Of a stretch of DNA of 64,000 nucleotides, positions 52,099 to 61,568 are shown in pieces. Positions within the stretch are counted from its first letter, which is position 1. Every line of letters starts with the position of its first letter. A model generated the notes under the pieces. That model had not been told where the DNA came from, made no database searches, and saw nothing but the letters and a program-made list of their open reading frames with translations. Source of the DNA: Paenibacillus sophorae (lineage in GTDB: Bacteria > Bacillota > Bacilli > Paenibacillales > Paenibacillaceae); assembly GCF_018966525.1 (NCBI RefSeq), contig NZ_CP076607.1, positions 3,658,001 through 3,722,000 of the forward strand, written 5' to 3'. The translations under genes were made by a program, and so were the position numbers.

Positions 52099-52566
52099 TT
52101 ATTTAACAGTAATCGTCGTTTTCATGTTTTCATGGCCAGTTCCGCACATTACGGAACAAACAATGGTATAGGTTCCCGGTTGATCAGGGTTCCATGTTAC
52201 CGTCTGGTCAGAACCGGGGGAAACCGTTGTGTTAATGTCCGTACCTTCAATTTCGAATCCATGCGTACCCTCTGTGCTGGTGATCATAAAATGAACCGGT
52301 TGTCCCGCTTTAACCTCGGTTTTATCAAGCGTCCATTGAAAATCGGATGCGGTCACCATAATCATTTGTTCGTCTCCATTTGACATGGAACTTGAAGCGG
52401 GAGTTGGAGAAGTTGATGAGGAACCGGAAGAAGAGCTGTCGCTTGTTGAACTGCCGGAAGAGTTCGAGACGTTTGAAGCATTATTTGTATTGCTCCCGCA
52501 TCCTGCAAGAATTAGTCCAAATGCCAGAACGGCGCTTCCTGTTAATAACACAACCCGACGTTTCAT
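52099..52566 (-). CDS. CuA-type cupredoxin lipoprotein
   Basis: 155 aa. Lipobox LAGC near residue 23, a Ser/Asn-rich linker, then a cupredoxin domain with VHFMITSTEGTHGFEI and CSVMCGTGHENM. The C-x3-C-x3-H-x2-M set plus the upstream His is the binuclear CuA site of cytochrome oxidase subunit II, here without the membrane hairpin or the oxidase. Expected role: electron carrier outside the membrane. Confidence 0.87.
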   Translation of the reverse strand: MKRRVVLLTGSAVLAFGLILAGCGSNTNNASNVSNSSGSSTSDSSSSGSSSTSPTPASSSMSNGDEQMIMVTASDFQWTLDKTEVKAGQPVHFMITSTEGTHGFEIEGTDINTTVSPGSDQTVTWNPDQPGTYTIVCSVMCGTGHENMKTTITVK

Positions 52567-52591
52567 GATAATGATATTCCTCCTAAAAAGT

Positions 52592-53287
52592 TCAGTATTT
52601 TGGCGTCCCTCTTTGTCTTTGTCCCTGTTTTTGAATAAATTTTATAGCATAATGCGTCCCGGAGATATAGATTCCCATGATGGTTAGATAGTCGATTACA
52701 AATTTTATGGAAGTATCATCATTCGACAAGCTGCCAAATGGATTATAAATGGTTAGTTTAGAACCTATTTCTCTTTCAAAGGAAGCATACACCCCGTAAA
52801 ATACAATCAATACCGCAAGAATACGTAATCCCATAGTGCGAATACGACTCGTTCCGGTGATTCCCGTCATTCTCCGTACTGAATTGAGAATCATTCCCCA
52901 AGAAAATCCTATGTGAACCGCCATGATGATAAATCCCCAATAGGCTATCTGAACATGCATTTGCCGGAAGATCATATCATTCTTTACCGGAATTAAAGGA
53001 AATAGATCCCTGGAAATTAGTATTCCGGATACCATCATTACAGCCATTGCTGCAAGAAAAAGAAAATTAAGTCCAATTTGTAGAATCCGCCGAAAGTTAT
53101 GCTTTCTCCGAAGCAGGGAACTAAACCACCGACGATTTAAAATAATATGGGCGATAAATAAACCAAATAACGTAACACCAACATTTTCATGGACTCTATT
53201 TCCGGTAATATAGTAAGCCATTTCTACAAACATGAGAATTGTCATGACCAGGTCAATGATTAGCTTGATTAACACTATTCGACTCAA
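52592..53287 (-). CDS. DUF4405 membrane cytochrome b-like protein (second copy)
   Basis: 231 aa with about five membrane segments and paired His residues (GNRVHENVG, LFIAHIILN, RQMHVQIAYWG, MAVHIGFSW), parallel to the protein at 38784. TTG 53287 is the start, with GAGGAG upstream. Probably links the quinone pool to the exported carriers of this operon. Confidence 0.82.
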   Translation of the reverse strand: MSRIVLIKLIIDLVMTILMFVEMAYYITGNRVHENVGVTLFGLFIAHIILNRRWFSSLLRRKHNFRRILQIGLNFLFLAAMAVMMVSGILISRDLFPLIPVKNDMIFRQMHVQIAYWGFIIMAVHIGFSWGMILNSVRRMTGITGTSRIRTMGLRILAVLIVFYGVYASFEREIGSKLTIYNPFGSLSNDDTSIKFVIDYLTIMGIYISGTHYAIKFIQKQGQRQRGTPKY

Positions 53288-53318
53288 ACCATTCTCCTCT
53301 TTCTACTTAGAGAATCAA

Positions 53319-54158
53319 TTAATTTTCATATTGATTTAAATACATGGTTAAAAGAACATCTTGAAGTAATCCTGCTTTTTCCTCTTCCCCTATTGACCTG
53401 CTTTCTTCATTGGCTACAACCTTAGATAGATTCGCATGAGCAGGTATTTCAGTTACCTCCCAGTCCTCTGTAGGGATAGCTGCAATTGGGGTTTCTGTAC
53501 TGCTGCTGTTTGATTGTGGAACCGTTCCTAAATCAAACTCTTTCATGTCATCTAATGAAAACGAATATTGGTCCCTTTCCTGATTTGCGTGGCAGGAAAA
53601 GCAACGGCCTATATCATCATCAGCCACTTCTCTGGCAGGAGTAAAATGCTGGAATTCCCATTCCCCATTACGTTCTTCAGGCGAATACTGGGAACCCCAG
53701 CCCGTGCGTTTTTCCATCACTAAATAATGTTCAAGCTCTCCATCTTTATAGCCTTCGAGAGTGATAACCGTCCCGCTCGGAAGCTCCTCTCCATTCTGCA
53801 CGGCTTCAATCGCTTCTCTACTATTTATATAGATGTTTTCATGAATATCTCCTCGATCATAGGTCGTAAACACGATCGCATCTTCAAGATCAGGGAAATT
53901 AACAAGGTTGGCCCCAGATCCAATTTCAGCATATTCTCCAGACTCAGCACCCGGGGTACTCTCCTCTTGCTGAGACATATTATTAGACCCTGTCTCCATG
54001 GGCTGCTCCTCTTGCTGAGACATATTATTAGACCCTGTCTCCGAGGGCTGCCCCCCTTGCTGAGACATATTATTCATACTCATATTATTATTATTATTGC
54101 TGCAAGCAGTGAGGGTGAGAGCAAGTAAAGCAGCAAGTGCCAATTGCTTTTTAAGCAT
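53319..54158 (-). CDS. Cytochrome P460-like c-type lipoprotein
   Basis: 279 aa. Lipobox LTAC near residue 19, then three imperfect repeats of NNMSQQ..P.ETGS, and a P460-like domain: AIVFTTYDRGDIHENIYINS, GTVITLEGYKDGELEHYLVM, GEWEFQHFTPAREVADDDIG and the heme site CFSCH. It is the only CxxCH protein in the operon and the obvious client of the ResABC genes downstream. Substrate unknown; P460 proteins oxidise small nitrogen compounds in other bacteria. Confidence 0.82.
   Translation of the reverse strand: MLKKQLALAALLALTLTACSNNNNNMSMNNMSQQGGQPSETGSNNMSQQEEQPMETGSNNMSQQEESTPGAESGEYAEIGSGANLVNFPDLEDAIVFTTYDRGDIHENIYINSREAIEAVQNGEELPSGTVITLEGYKDGELEHYLVMEKRTGWGSQYSPEERNGEWEFQHFTPAREVADDDIGRCFSCHANQERDQYSFSLDDMKEFDLGTVPQSNSSSTETPIAAIPTEDWEVTEIPAHANLSKVVANEESRSIGEEEKAGLLQDVLLTMYLNQYEN
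53950..54080. repeat. In-gene tandem repeat, three units
   Basis: Three imperfect ~48-bp units encode NNMSQQ-type repeats between the lipobox and the P460 domain. Probably a length-variable linker. Confidence 0.7.
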
Positions 54159-54280
54159 ATAAAATTCCTCCGAATTGGTATTATTGTCTCTACTGGCTTC
54201 TTAAATATATGGAACAATAATCCCCCTTTCTTACTGAATGATGAACATTGTCTTCTCTCATCAAAGAAAACCATCATTTA

Positions 54281-54380
54281 TTCGTTAATCAACATAAGTT
54301 TATAATTACAAGCAAGATGTATACAATGGTTAAAACAATGTGATTCGTTGTTTATTCAACATTTTATATAAAATTGTTTA
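54281..54380 (+). promoter_or_regulatory. TetR-linked regulatory element, copy 3
   Basis: TTCGTTAATCAACATAAG, TACAATGGTTAAAACAAT and ATTCGTTGTTTATTCAACA. Immediately upstream of the cytochrome P460 operon (-). Confidence 0.7.
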
Positions 54381-54422
54381 TTTTCAATTTTTAGCAAAAC
54401 TCCAACAGCGGATGACTTGTCT

Positions 54423-54460
54423 GAAAAAAAACAGAACCTGCCTTTTTCTGCGGCAGGTTC
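54423..54460 (-). terminator. Terminator between regulatory element copies 3 and 4
   Basis: GAACCTGCC (54434-54442) pairs with GGCAGGTTC (54452-54460). The T run is on the minus strand, so it would stop leftward transcripts that start in copy 4 while leaving copy 3 to drive the cytochrome operon. Confidence 0.65.
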
Positions 54461-54500
54461 CAATTTTATGAATGTCCCTTATTACTCTACAAAAAACATC

Positions 54501-54618
54501 ATTGATTGATTAAACAACATTCGTTTATAATAATAAAATTCTAACATGTTACTTTCAATTGTTTAAAGAACATGATTTGTTGATTACTCAACAGATCGAT
54601 AAAAAAGTGTTGATTATC
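54501..54618 (+). promoter_or_regulatory. TetR-linked regulatory element, copy 4
   Basis: ATTGATTGATTAAACAACAT, TTCAATTGTTTAAAGAAC, TTTGTTGATTACTCAACA and GTGTTGATTATC. It ends 25 bp before the tetR start codon at 54643. Confidence 0.7.
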
Positions 54619-54642
54619 TATAGAAAGTCTGGTGACCCAATA

Positions 54643-55185
54643 ATGAAAGTTGATCGAAGAGTAGCCAAAAGCCAAGAAGCCATTAAGAAAGCTCTTATTG
54701 AACTGATGACTGAAAAAAGTTTTGATACCATTACCATTCAAGATATTTCCGACAGGGCAAATGTAAACCGAGGAACCATTTATCTTCATTACCTAGATAA
54801 ATTTGACCTGTTAGATAAGATCATGGAAGAACATATATACAATATGAGTAATTTTTGCGAGTCGGCAGCTGAAATGGATTTTTTAGAATCGACTGTACAC
54901 TGTATGGAGTACTTTGAGAATAATTTTTTATTCTTTTCGACCATGTTAGCGAGTGAAGGAGCTCCGTATTTTCGCAACCGCTTCCTTAAGTTTAATATCG
55001 AAGAATTCAGGAAAGATGTGGACACAACACAAGGAAAAAATGTTGGTCAAAGTGAAGATGTAGTTGTTGAATTTGTTGCAAATGCATATGTAGGGGTAGT
55101 CGAATGGTGGTTAAAGAATGGAATGCCTTATCCGCCTCGTGATATGGCAGAAAAAGTTGGAGAGTTATTAGAAAGATTAGTATAA
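54643..55185 (+). CDS. TetR/AcrR family regulator (paralog 2)
   Basis: 180 aa from ATG 54643 (MKVDRRVAKSQEAIKKALI); helix-turn-helix DTITIQDISDRANVNRGTIY; C-terminal FFSTMLASEGAPYF and VGVVEWWLKNGMPYPP, matching paralog 1 closely. Two copies of the shared element lie upstream, the nearer one overlapping the expected promoter, so autoregulation is likely. A longer start at 54559 would translate the element itself and is rejected. Confidence 0.9.
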   Translation: MKVDRRVAKSQEAIKKALIELMTEKSFDTITIQDISDRANVNRGTIYLHYLDKFDLLDKIMEEHIYNMSNFCESAAEMDFLESTVHCMEYFENNFLFFSTMLASEGAPYFRNRFLKFNIEEFRKDVDTTQGKNVGQSEDVVVEFVANAYVGVVEWWLKNGMPYPPRDMAEKVGELLERLV

Positions 55186-55462
55186 ATCAAGTAACTCAAT
55201 TTAGAAATAACCCTACACCCCACCCTGCAATTCATCAATGGAGCCGATCCGGCGGTTCAGGGGGGGTATGGGATACAGGGTTCATCCTGTCGCTCGACCC
55301 ACTCCAGCTCTTCGGCTGTGAGCCGAACCTCATATTTTTAGTTCATCGGTTGCCCCTCAAGGATTTTCTTACCCTATACAATCTCCTATAACAAATCCCC
55401 CACCTTTTCTGCCCTTTACACGAGGTGGATAAGGTATTAATTCCATTTCAGTTGCTGAAAGA

Positions 55463-55577
55463 TAATCGTTATTTATTATTCTTTTGTTGAATAAACAACA
55501 AAATGCGTTCATTTAACCATTGAAGGCATCCTGTTTTTTTTTATAATTATTAACAGATGTCGATTAATCAATCAATA
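55463..55577 (-). promoter_or_regulatory. TetR-linked regulatory element, copy 5 (inverted)
   Basis: Opposite orientation: GTTGAATAAACAAC, TTCATTTAACCATTGAAG and TCGATTAATCAATCAAT. Upstream of the SDR-MFS-SDR genes on the plus strand, so the element again points away from the enzyme genes. The stretch 55186-55460 holds no gene that I recognise. Confidence 0.75.
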
Positions 55578-55660
55578 TTGATTTTTTATAAGTGAAGTCA
55601 ATGTTGGGCATTATACAAGGAAATGTTTTCAAAACAAAAAAAGAAAGGTTGTTGTTTAGC

Positions 55661-56410
55661 ATGTCAAATATTCAAGATAAAGTTGTTGTTATTATGGGTG
55701 CGTCAAGTGGGATTGGTGAAGCTACTACCAAGAAACTTGCACTAGAAGGAGCAAAATTAGTCATTGCGGCTCGTCGTGAAGATCGTCTAAAAGCTCTTGT
55801 TGAATCATTACCCAACACTGAAATCTCATACGCGGTTGCCGACGTATCGAATAAAGAGGAAGTTCAAGCAGTTGTAGATTTGGCAATTGAAAAATATGGA
55901 CGTGTAGATGTACTCTACAATAACGCTGGAGTCATGCCAACTGCTCCACTTTCAGAAACTCGCTATGATGAATGGCGTCAAATGTTAGATATTAACATTA
56001 TGGGTGTGCTAAATGGAATTGCTGCTGTATTACCTATTATGAAGAAACAACAGTCCGGTCATATTATTTCAACTGATTCCGTAGCTGGACATGTTGTTTA
56101 TCCAGGGTCTGCTGTATACTGTGGGACTAAGTTTGCAGTTAGAGCAATTATGGAGGGATTACGCCAGGAAGAAAGAGAAAGTAATATTCGTTCAACTATA
56201 ATTTCACCAGGTGCGGTAAGTACTGAACTTTATACAACAATTAATGATCCTGAAAATCGAGAATGGGTAAAGGATCTTATGAGTAAGGGTGCAGAAGGTC
56301 TTTCTTTGAAATCAAGCGATATCGCAGATGCAGTAGCTTATGCGATTAGCACACCTGAAACTGTTGCGGTAAGCGAAATTATAATTCGTCCAACAAAACA
56401 GGTTGTCTAA
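55661..56410 (+). CDS. SDR family oxidoreductase (YdfG-like)
   Basis: 249 aa from ATG 55661, with AGAAAGG upstream. Cofactor loop GASSGIG, NNAG, active-site YCGTKFAVRAI and SPGAVSTEL. Closest in style to the NADP-dependent YdfG/serine 3-dehydrogenase-like group. The frame is open upstream to 55592, but that part overlaps the promoter element. First gene after regulatory copy 5. Confidence 0.87.
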   Translation: MSNIQDKVVVIMGASSGIGEATTKKLALEGAKLVIAARREDRLKALVESLPNTEISYAVADVSNKEEVQAVVDLAIEKYGRVDVLYNNAGVMPTAPLSETRYDEWRQMLDINIMGVLNGIAAVLPIMKKQQSGHIISTDSVAGHVVYPGSAVYCGTKFAVRAIMEGLRQEERESNIRSTIISPGAVSTELYTTINDPENREWVKDLMSKGAEGLSLKSSDIADAVAYAISTPETVAVSEIIIRPTKQVV

Positions 56411-56572
56411 TGGTCGACTTCTATAAAATCTCCTAATGAATAATTGCCCCGTAGCTTGTTGAGGGGCAATTATTTATTAATTGACAGTTTCAGGATATTC
56501 CCTGCTCAATTTATGTAATTTTCAATACTAAATTCAAGTGTTAATAAATAATTGAAGATAGGAGTGGCTTAT

Positions 56573-57742
56573 TTGTCTAAACGAAATAATTTACTTATAT
56601 TTATATTGACCATAGGAGCTTTCGGTATCATAAATACTGAAATGGGGGTTATAGGGATATTACCCTACATTGCTGATCACTTTCATATCAGTATATCTAA
56701 GGCCGGGTGGCTGGTGAGTCTCTTCGCACTTACCGTTTCAATTACTGGTCCAACGATGCCGTTATTATTTTCGGGAATGAATCGTAAGAAGGCAATGTTA
56801 CTTGTACTTGGTATTTTTGTTCTGGGTAATATTGGCTCTATATTTACATCTAACTTTGCCATTGCAATAGTTGCGCGTGTGATTCCAGCCATTTTTCATC
56901 CCATCTATTTTTCAGCGGCATTTACAATGGCTGCTAACTCAGTTCGCAAGGAAGAAGCTCCAAAAGCTGTTTCAAAAGTTTTTATTGGAGTATCTGCGGG
57001 TATGGTGCTTGGTGTACCAATCGCAAGTTTTCTTGCTAGTACGGTTTCGTTTCAATTATCAATGTCATTTTTCGCCATAGTGAACGCTATAGTATTTATT
57101 GCTACATTAGTGTTTTTCCCTTCTATGCCTGTTAAAGAAAGACTTTCTTATGGAGCTCAATTATCGGTATTAAAAAAACCAATTGCTTGGCTTTCCATTG
57201 TTGCTGTCATTTTACTAAATTCAGCAGTATTTGGGGTGTATAGTTTTCTTGCTGAGTATCTTAAAACCGTTACGAATGCCTCTGGGCAAACAATCAGTTT
57301 AATGTTAGTCATATTCGGGGGGGCAAATATTATTGGAAACATTGTGGCTGGGAAGTTACTTACTAAAGATGCCATCAAGACTGTAGTATCTTTTCCTTTT
57401 GCATTGGGAGTCGTTTACATCATATTATTCCTATTCGGACAATTCACTTTACCTATGGCTATCATTACTTTAGTTTGGGGAATATTGGCTGGTATAGGAG
57501 GTAATATTAATCAATATTGGATTACGTCTGCAGCTCCGGAAGCTCCTGATTTCGCTAATGGATTATTTTTATCGTCCGTTAACTTAGGAACAACATTTGG
57601 TACAGCTGTAGGTGGATTATTTATTTCAGAATTAGGTACGCAATACGTTGTATTAGTGGGATTATTATCGTTGGTATTAGGTTTGGCCTTTATTATGTTA
57701 AGAAACTACAGGAATACTCCTACAAAACAACTTTCTAGATAA
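56573..57742 (+). CDS. MFS transporter (DHA1-type drug exporter)
   Basis: About 389 aa and 12 predicted membrane segments. NTEMGVIGILPYIADHF and ALTVSITGPTMPLLFSGMNR are the motif A/B region of the DHA1 arabinose-efflux/YdhP-type family. I start at TTG 56573 because AGGAGTGG precedes it. Lies between two SDR genes and is presumably co-transcribed. A truncated second copy lies at 63258-63500. Confidence 0.87.
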   Translation: MSKRNNLLIFILTIGAFGIINTEMGVIGILPYIADHFHISISKAGWLVSLFALTVSITGPTMPLLFSGMNRKKAMLLVLGIFVLGNIGSIFTSNFAIAIVARVIPAIFHPIYFSAAFTMAANSVRKEEAPKAVSKVFIGVSAGMVLGVPIASFLASTVSFQLSMSFFAIVNAIVFIATLVFFPSMPVKERLSYGAQLSVLKKPIAWLSIVAVILLNSAVFGVYSFLAEYLKTVTNASGQTISLMLVIFGGANIIGNIVAGKLLTKDAIKTVVSFPFALGVVYIILFLFGQFTLPMAIITLVWGILAGIGGNINQYWITSAAPEAPDFANGLFLSSVNLGTTFGTAVGGLFISELGTQYVVLVGLLSLVLGLAFIMLRNYRNTPTKQLSR

Positions 57743-57770
57743 AGCGTTAATTAAGAACTGGAGGATTTAA

Positions 57771-58478
57771 ATGTCAAAGGATAAACAAGTTGCCCTTGTT
57801 ACCGGCGGGAATCGAGGAATTGGGTATGAGCTGGTCAAACAATTGGCTCTGAATGGTTTTAGAGTCATTTTGGCAAGTCGGGATCCAGAGACCGGGCATG
57901 CAGCAGTGCAAAAGCTAAAGGAGTCAAATCTGGACGTTTCGGTTGTGGTGATGGATGTAGATAATCAAGAAAGCATCCGCCAATCTGCGATTACAGTAAA
58001 TGAGCGGTATGGAAGATTAGACGTATTGATTAATAATGCTGGCGTTTATTTGGATAAAAATGAAAAGTTATTGAATCTGGAACCTTCAATTCTTGAGGGT
58101 ACGATGGCAACTAATTTCTTCGGCGCTTACTATGTCATGAATTCCTTTATGCCGCTCATGGAAAAACAAGGATATGGAAGAATTATTAATGTTTCCTCAG
58201 AATATGGAGCGATGAGCGAATTGTCATATCAAGGCGTAGGCGCTTATAAGTTGTCTAAACTTGCCCTAAATGGATTGACACGATTGGTAGCTGCAGAAAT
58301 CAAGGGTGATATAAAAATAAACGCGGTTGATCCGGGATGGGTAAGCTCAGATATGGGTGGACCATCAGCTCCAAGAACTCCTAAGCAAGCTGCTGAGTCT
58401 ATCCTTTGGTTAGCGACGATAGGACCTGAAGGACCTTCCGGAAAGTTCTTTAGAGATGGAAAACAAATCCCTTGGTAA
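57771..58478 (+). CDS. SDR family oxidoreductase (carbonyl reductase-like)
   Basis: 235 aa: cofactor loop TGGNRGIGYELV, NNAGVY, active-site YKLSKLALNGLTR and VDPGWVSSDMGG. The form TGGNRGIG and the DPGWV motif are typical of eukaryote-like carbonyl reductases of ~235 aa in bacteria. AACTGGAGG precedes ATG 57771. A frameshifted C-terminal copy lies at 42.4-42.7 kb. Confidence 0.88.
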   Translation: MSKDKQVALVTGGNRGIGYELVKQLALNGFRVILASRDPETGHAAVQKLKESNLDVSVVVMDVDNQESIRQSAITVNERYGRLDVLINNAGVYLDKNEKLLNLEPSILEGTMATNFFGAYYVMNSFMPLMEKQGYGRIINVSSEYGAMSELSYQGVGAYKLSKLALNGLTRLVAAEIKGDIKINAVDPGWVSSDMGGPSAPRTPKQAAESILWLATIGPEGPSGKFFRDGKQIPW

Positions 58479-58513
58479 ATATTAATAATAATCGGGCGCG
58501 TATATGTAATAAC

Positions 58514-58559
58514 AAAAAGCGTAATTTCTCAGCATTAAATTGAGAAATTACGCTTTTTA
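58514..58559 (+). terminator. Strong terminator after the SDR-MFS-SDR unit
   Basis: AAAAAGCGTAATTTCTCA pairs with TGAGAAATTACGCTTTTT over 18 bp; works in both directions. Confidence 0.85.
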
Positions 58560-58632
58560 ATTATGCTTCAATACCCCGTTGGTGATTACACATGAATACA
58601 ACGTGTGGTGTACCTAAATGTAAGCTGCTGCA

Positions 58633-59712
58633 TTAGTCATTAATGGAAAATGTGACCTGAACGCTCCCGGTCCCAAGTGCCGATGTAAGACCGGAGATGT
58701 CCTCTATATATCCGAGCTTAACGTAACCACCGTATGAATTGGAAAATGTTGTATAGAAAAGTACCAGGGTGTTGGACGACCATAGCATGATATCGCCTGC
58801 ATGGATTGTTGCCGGCTCTTCTGTTGATCCAACAGGCAGATTATTAGGGAAATCATAGTATTTTTCCCGGCCATTCAGTTCTGACATTCTGACTGTCATC
58901 GGCAGCTGTTCAATCAATGCCCTTGTTGTTTCATTATCATATAGCTTTGCAGTGAAAGTAGTATTACCAGCCTTGATATTCATGGTAATCATTTCCTCCC
59001 TTTCGGGTTGTGCTGGAACAGTTGGAGCTGGGCGTTCAGGTTCTGTGGGTTGTGGAGGAACAGTCGGTTCTGCAGATTCTCCTTTCGCTATGCTTTCCAT
59101 AAAGCGCATAAGCATTGCAGCAGCCTGGGCGCGAGTGGTAGAGCCAATGGGCAACAGCCTGCCGCCACTGCCCTGCATGTTCTGGGTGCCCACCATCCAG
59201 TGCATGGCAGTTTCCGCATAGGGGCTGACCTGCGATGCGTCGGTATAACCATCTAATGTTGCATAAGCGGAGGTGTCATAGCTCTTCCCCCCGGCGTAAC
59301 GATACAAGATCGTTGCGAATTGCTCACGGGTAATCAGGCTGTACGGTGCAAATCTTCCGTCGCTTAGACCGGTAATGATCTGATTTGCTTCAGCCCAAGC
59401 TACGGCTGTCGTGTAGTAGCTGCCGTCGGGAATATCGGAAAAACCACCGTTACCTGTTACTATCGGAGAACCTTCGATGCGGTGCAGTACCGTAACAAGC
59501 ATTGCGCGGGTAATAGGTGTTTCCGGCTCGAAGTTTCCTCCCCCGGTACCGCCCATCAAGTTATTTTCGTCCACATAGTCTATGGCGGTATGATACCATA
59601 CGCTGTCTGCTACATCATTATAGTCTGCCGCGAAAGCAGTGGCAGCCATACAGAAAATTAAAACAATTCCCAGCATCAGACTAATGAAACGTGATGTTTG
59701 TTTTCTCTTCAT
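58633..59712 (-). CDS. SLH-domain protein with cyclophilin-like domain (second locus)
   Basis: 359 aa. Signal peptide ending CMAATAFAADY, three SLH repeats (YNDVADSVWYHTAIDYVDEN; FSDIPDGSYYTTAVAWAEAN; YTDASQVSPYAETAMHWMVG), a Pro-rich linker, then a cyclophilin-like domain (ITMNIKAGNTTFTAKLYDNE, MTVRMSELNGREKYYDFP, GDIMLWSSNTLVLFY). Same design as the protein at 37579 but with the domain type shared with its neighbour at 59799. Confidence 0.88.
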   Translation of the reverse strand: MKRKQTSRFISLMLGIVLIFCMAATAFAADYNDVADSVWYHTAIDYVDENNLMGGTGGGNFEPETPITRAMLVTVLHRIEGSPIVTGNGGFSDIPDGSYYTTAVAWAEANQIITGLSDGRFAPYSLITREQFATILYRYAGGKSYDTSAYATLDGYTDASQVSPYAETAMHWMVGTQNMQGSGGRLLPIGSTTRAQAAAMLMRFMESIAKGESAEPTVPPQPTEPERPAPTVPAQPEREEMITMNIKAGNTTFTAKLYDNETTRALIEQLPMTVRMSELNGREKYYDFPNNLPVGSTEEPATIHAGDIMLWSSNTLVLFYTTFSNSYGGYVKLGYIEDISGLTSALGTGSVQVTFSIND

Positions 59713-59798
59713 GAAATCACTCCTCGATTTACTCGTCTAACAGTTCAGCGTGTTTTTCAGAAAAACCGACACAAAGGTACCCGATGAACAGAACAAAC

Positions 59799-60395
59799 TC
59801 ATTCGGCAAGTGACCATGTAACTTGTACATTGCCTGAACCAAGAGCAGATGCCAGGTTTGAAGGATTGTCCACTCTTCCCAGTGGTACATAACCGCCGTT
59901 AGAATTGGAGTGGGTTTCATAGAAAAGCACCAGAGTGTTTCCTGACCAGCCCATTATGTCACCGGCATGAATAGTTGCAGGGCGCTCCGTTGATGCGGCA
60001 GGAAGATCCTCCGACAGATCATAATACTTCTCCAGCCCATTATGTTCATTCATCTGGAGTGTCATAGGAAATTGCGCAACAAGCGCCTTCGCCGTTTCGT
60101 TGTCATTTAATGTTGCTGTAAATGTACTGCTGCCTACAGTAATATTGATGGAAATCACGCTGTTTTCCTTCGTCTCGTTATCTCTTGTTTCAGCCGTTGC
60201 GTTTTCCGTAGGTGACGCGGATGGCTGCTCCGTTGGTATTACGGACGGCTGCTCCGTTGCTTTTATAGGTTCACCACTCGAGAGGGGAGTATCCGATTGA
60301 GCAGACCCGGAATTCAACTCATTACGTGCCCCACTACAGGCTGCCAACGCCAATATAATCCAAAGGCAAAACAGTAAGCTTAAGATTTTTCGCAT
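59799..60395 (-). CDS. Cyclophilin-like fold lipoprotein (second locus)
   Basis: 198 aa. Lipobox LAAC near residue 20, Thr/Pro-rich linker, then the cyclophilin-like domain (ISINITVGSSTFTATLNDNE, MTLQMNEHNGLEKYYDL, GDIMGWSGNTLVLFYETHSN). Paired with an SLH version just downstream, exactly as at 37 kb. ATG 60395 with GGGAGG. Confidence 0.85.
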   Translation of the reverse strand: MRKILSLLFCLWIILALAACSGARNELNSGSAQSDTPLSSGEPIKATEQPSVIPTEQPSASPTENATAETRDNETKENSVISINITVGSSTFTATLNDNETAKALVAQFPMTLQMNEHNGLEKYYDLSEDLPAASTERPATIHAGDIMGWSGNTLVLFYETHSNSNGGYVPLGRVDNPSNLASALGSGNVQVTWSLAE

Positions 60396-60518
60396 GTTTA
60401 CCTCCCTAGAAGTATTATGACCATCTTCCGATTGCGGATTTCTAGCCGTATGAGTTCACACCAAGAAAGAGGCACACCGGTGAAAGCGTGCCCCCTAATA
60501 TTTTGACAGGATTACACG

Positions 60519-61568
60519 TTATGCATTCCCCATCGTGCTGATGTCGATCACAAATCGATACCGGACATCTGAAGCTAGAACGCGTTCCCAGGCTTCATCG
60601 ATCTGATTGGCGTTAATAACCTCAATTTCAGGAGTAATGCTGTGTTCAGCGCAGAAGTCAAGCATTTCCTGCGTTTCACGAATTCCACCGATCATAGATC
60701 CGGCAAACGACCGGCGATCCATGATGAGTGAGAATACGTTAACGGATAACGGCTCCGCTGGCGCACCGACGTTGACCAGTGTACCATCCGTCGCCAACAG
60801 CGAAAGGTAGGCACTAATATCAATCTTCGCGCTCACGGTATTCACGATGAGGTCAAACGAACCAGCCAGTTGCTTAAACGTCTCCGGATCGCTCGTGGCA
60901 TAATAATGGTCCGCGCCAAGCTGCAAACCATCTTCTTTCTTCTTCAAAGTTTGTGATAATACAGTAACCTCAGCCCCCATAGCATGAGCGAGCTTTACAG
61001 CCATGTGTCCAAGCCCACCAAGTCCAACAACAGCTATTCTTTTGCCAGGCGCAGCTTCCCAATGGCGCAGCGGCGAGTACGTTGTAATGCCGGCACACAA
61101 AAGCGGAGCAGCGACGTCAAGCTCAATACTGTCCGGAATTCGGACCACGAAGTCTTCCGTTACGACGATGTGGGTGGAATAACCGCCTTGTGTATATTGG
61201 CCGTACCTGTCGATAGCCGCGTAAGTGCCCGTCATTCCATTGAGGCAGTACTGCTCCTCTCCCTTATGGCAGTTAGCACATTCTCCGCAGGAGTCAACCA
61301 TACAACCTACCCCTACCCGGTCGCCCACAGCGAACTTTGTGACTTCCGAACCAACCCGAATGACAATTCCTGCTATCTCGTGTCCCGGAACAAGAGGATA
61401 GTTTACCGACCCCCAATCGCCGCGAGCTGTGTGAATGTCGGAGTGGCAAACACCAGCGTATTTAATCTCAATGAGGACATCATGCGGCTCAAGATCCCTT
61501 CGCTCGATCATAGTCAGTTTGAACGGACCTTCTGGACTGTATACAGCACGTGCATCAGCAATAATCAT
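60519..61568 (-). CDS. Zinc-dependent NAD(P) alcohol dehydrogenase
   Basis: 349 aa. Catalytic-zinc residues in GVCHSDIHTARGDWG and VPGHEIAGIV; structural zinc cysteines in CGECANCHKGEEQYC; cofactor loop GLGGLGHMAVKLAHAMGAEV. This is the YahK/cinnamyl-alcohol-dehydrogenase branch that reduces aldehydes with NADPH. AGGAGG precedes ATG 61568; regulatory copy 6 lies directly upstream. Confidence 0.92.
   Translation of the reverse strand: MIIADARAVYSPEGPFKLTMIERRDLEPHDVLIEIKYAGVCHSDIHTARGDWGSVNYPLVPGHEIAGIVIRVGSEVTKFAVGDRVGVGCMVDSCGECANCHKGEEQYCLNGMTGTYAAIDRYGQYTQGGYSTHIVVTEDFVVRIPDSIELDVAAPLLCAGITTYSPLRHWEAAPGKRIAVVGLGGLGHMAVKLAHAMGAEVTVLSQTLKKKEDGLQLGADHYYATSDPETFKQLAGSFDLIVNTVSAKIDISAYLSLLATDGTLVNVGAPAEPLSVNVFSLIMDRRSFAGSMIGGIRETQEMLDFCAEHSITPEIEVINANQIDEAWERVLASDVRYRFVIDISTMGNA

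Noticed and set aside
54559..55185. Longer TetR start at 54559
   Set aside because: It would translate the conserved regulatory element; the paralog at 41491 begins at the same point as ATG 54643.
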